Assembly: GCA_944384025.1 (NCBI GenBank)
Contig: CALWRS010000003.1
Coordinates: forward strand, 124,001-188,000
DNA: 64,000 nt
Direction: 5' to 3'
Source of the DNA: an uncultured Lachnospiraceae bacterium
GTDB taxonomy: Bacteria > Bacillota > Clostridia > Lachnospirales > Lachnospiraceae
The notes under the pieces are model-generated. The model searched no databases. It worked only from the letters and a program-made list of their open reading frames with translations, and was not told the origin of the DNA. Positions 62,677 through 64,000 of the stretch are shown piece by piece (within the stretch, counting starts at the first letter, position 1; each line of letters opens with the position of its first letter). Both the position numbers and the translations under genes were made by a program.

Positions 62677-63174
62677 ATGGAACGACATGTAATAGCGGTT
62701 CTTGTGGCAAACGTATCCGGCGTTTTAAGCCGCGTCTCCGGAATGTTTACGCGCAGAGGATTTAACATTGACAGTTTGACGGTGGGCGAGACGGAGTCGA
62801 GCGATTTCTCAAGAATTACCGTATCTTTCCACGGCGACAGCGCAGTGCAGGAGCAGGTAGTAAAACAGCTTGCAAAGCTGCACGACGTAAAAGAGGTCGA
62901 GGTGCTTCGGCCGGAAGAGACCGTATCGCGTGAGCTTTTGCTTGTGAAAGTGAAAAACGATTCGGAAACAAGACAGGACATTTTGGCTGCGGCAAACGTC
63001 TATCGTGCGAAGATTATTGATTATTCCCTTGAGGCGCTTTGCTGCGAGATTACCGGAGAAACGTCGAAGGTAGAAGCGTTTATTGAATTGATGAAGCCCT
63101 TTGGCATTTTGGAAATGTGCCGGACTGGTCTGGTGGCTTTGGAAAGAGGCTGTAACTGCCTGAAAACAAAATAG
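62677..63174 (+). CDS. ilvN: acetolactate synthase small (regulatory) subunit
   Basis: The regulatory partner of IlvB that confers valine feedback control. The N-terminal ACT domain begins VIAVLVANVSGVLSRVSGMF, followed by RRGFNIDSLTVG, and a second domain from about residue 80 completes 165 residues. ATG 62677 is preferred to ATG 62668 because AGGAGG ends one base before the latter. It is in the leuA-ilvB-ilvN-ilvC operon. Confidence 0.95.
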   Translation: MERHVIAVLVANVSGVLSRVSGMFTRRGFNIDSLTVGETESSDFSRITVSFHGDSAVQEQVVKQLAKLHDVKEVEVLRPEETVSRELLLVKVKNDSETRQDILAAANVYRAKIIDYSLEALCCEITGETSKVEAFIELMKPFGILEMCRTGLVALERGCNCLKTK

Positions 63175-63199
63175 ACAGTTGCCATATATAATTTTATAA

Positions 63200-64000
<801 letters not shown>

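Overview
The window looks like chromosomal core sequence from an endospore-forming anaerobic Firmicute of class Clostridia, most like the Lachnospiraceae. Four things point there: the sporulation sigma factors SigE and SigG, a clostridial ispH-rpsA fusion gene, a biotin-dependent sodium-pump decarboxylase cluster, and many family-typical gene orders (dgt-dnaG-rpoD-trmK, plsX-acpP-rnc-smc-ftsY, recA-recX, clpC-radA, leuA-ilvB-ilvN-ilvC). No species assignment is possible from sequence reading alone. Coding density is high. Almost all genes are on the + strand, except a SpoVB-like flippase, a frameshifted membrane protein, typA, a tRNA-Ala and the tmRNA gene.

Layout. 1-2436: sigE (5' end cut off by the window), a wall-anchored secreted protein inserted between the sigma genes, and sigG. 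2529-9296: folD, rimO, pgsA, a flavoprotein, cmk and the ispH-rpsA fusion, closed by a terminator. 9333-17742: plsX, acpP, rnc, smc, ftsY, then recA-recX from their own promoter. 17791-23186: a five-gene decarboxylase or transcarboxylase operon with two different carboxyltransferase subunits, a biotin carrier and two membrane subunits. 23215-25914: a membrane glycosyltransferase converging on a SpoVB-type flippase. 26053-32717: dgt, dnaG, rpoD, trmK, a uridine-kinase-like gene and the RNase P RNA. 32736-37707: a SleB-type cell-wall hydrolase behind a WalR-like box, a frameshifted membrane protein, threonine synthase and a serine hydrolase. 37708-42673: typA, an OB-fold protein, dapA-dapB, a palindromic intergenic structure and a small membrane protein. 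42670-48234: an M29 aminopeptidase and purE-purM-purN-purD. 48347-51487: a large SH3b-repeat wall protein. 51528-58430: a 187-bp repeat carrying group II intron domains V and VI stands at both ends of a segment holding gntR, clpC, radA, an M14-like lipoprotein and a zinc-ribbon protein. 58430-58863: tRNA-Ala(CGC) and tmRNA. 58960-64000: a T-box leader and leuA-ilvB-ilvN-ilvC (ilvC runs off the right edge).

Most genes are housekeeping: lipid, nucleotide, amino-acid and isoprenoid synthesis, replication, recombination and protein quality control. The less ordinary content is as follows: (1) two nearly identical, ORF-less group II intron 3'-end elements, each directly downstream of a terminator; (2) a membrane-protein gene separated by a one-base frameshift from a Ser-Asp-x-Arg-Ser repeat tail; (3) two matches to the WalR recognition pattern upstream of secreted envelope proteins; (4) a hairpin-rich block after dapB; (5) an M14 peptidase homologue with substituted active-site residues; (6) a Na+-pump beta subunit with a large extra loop.
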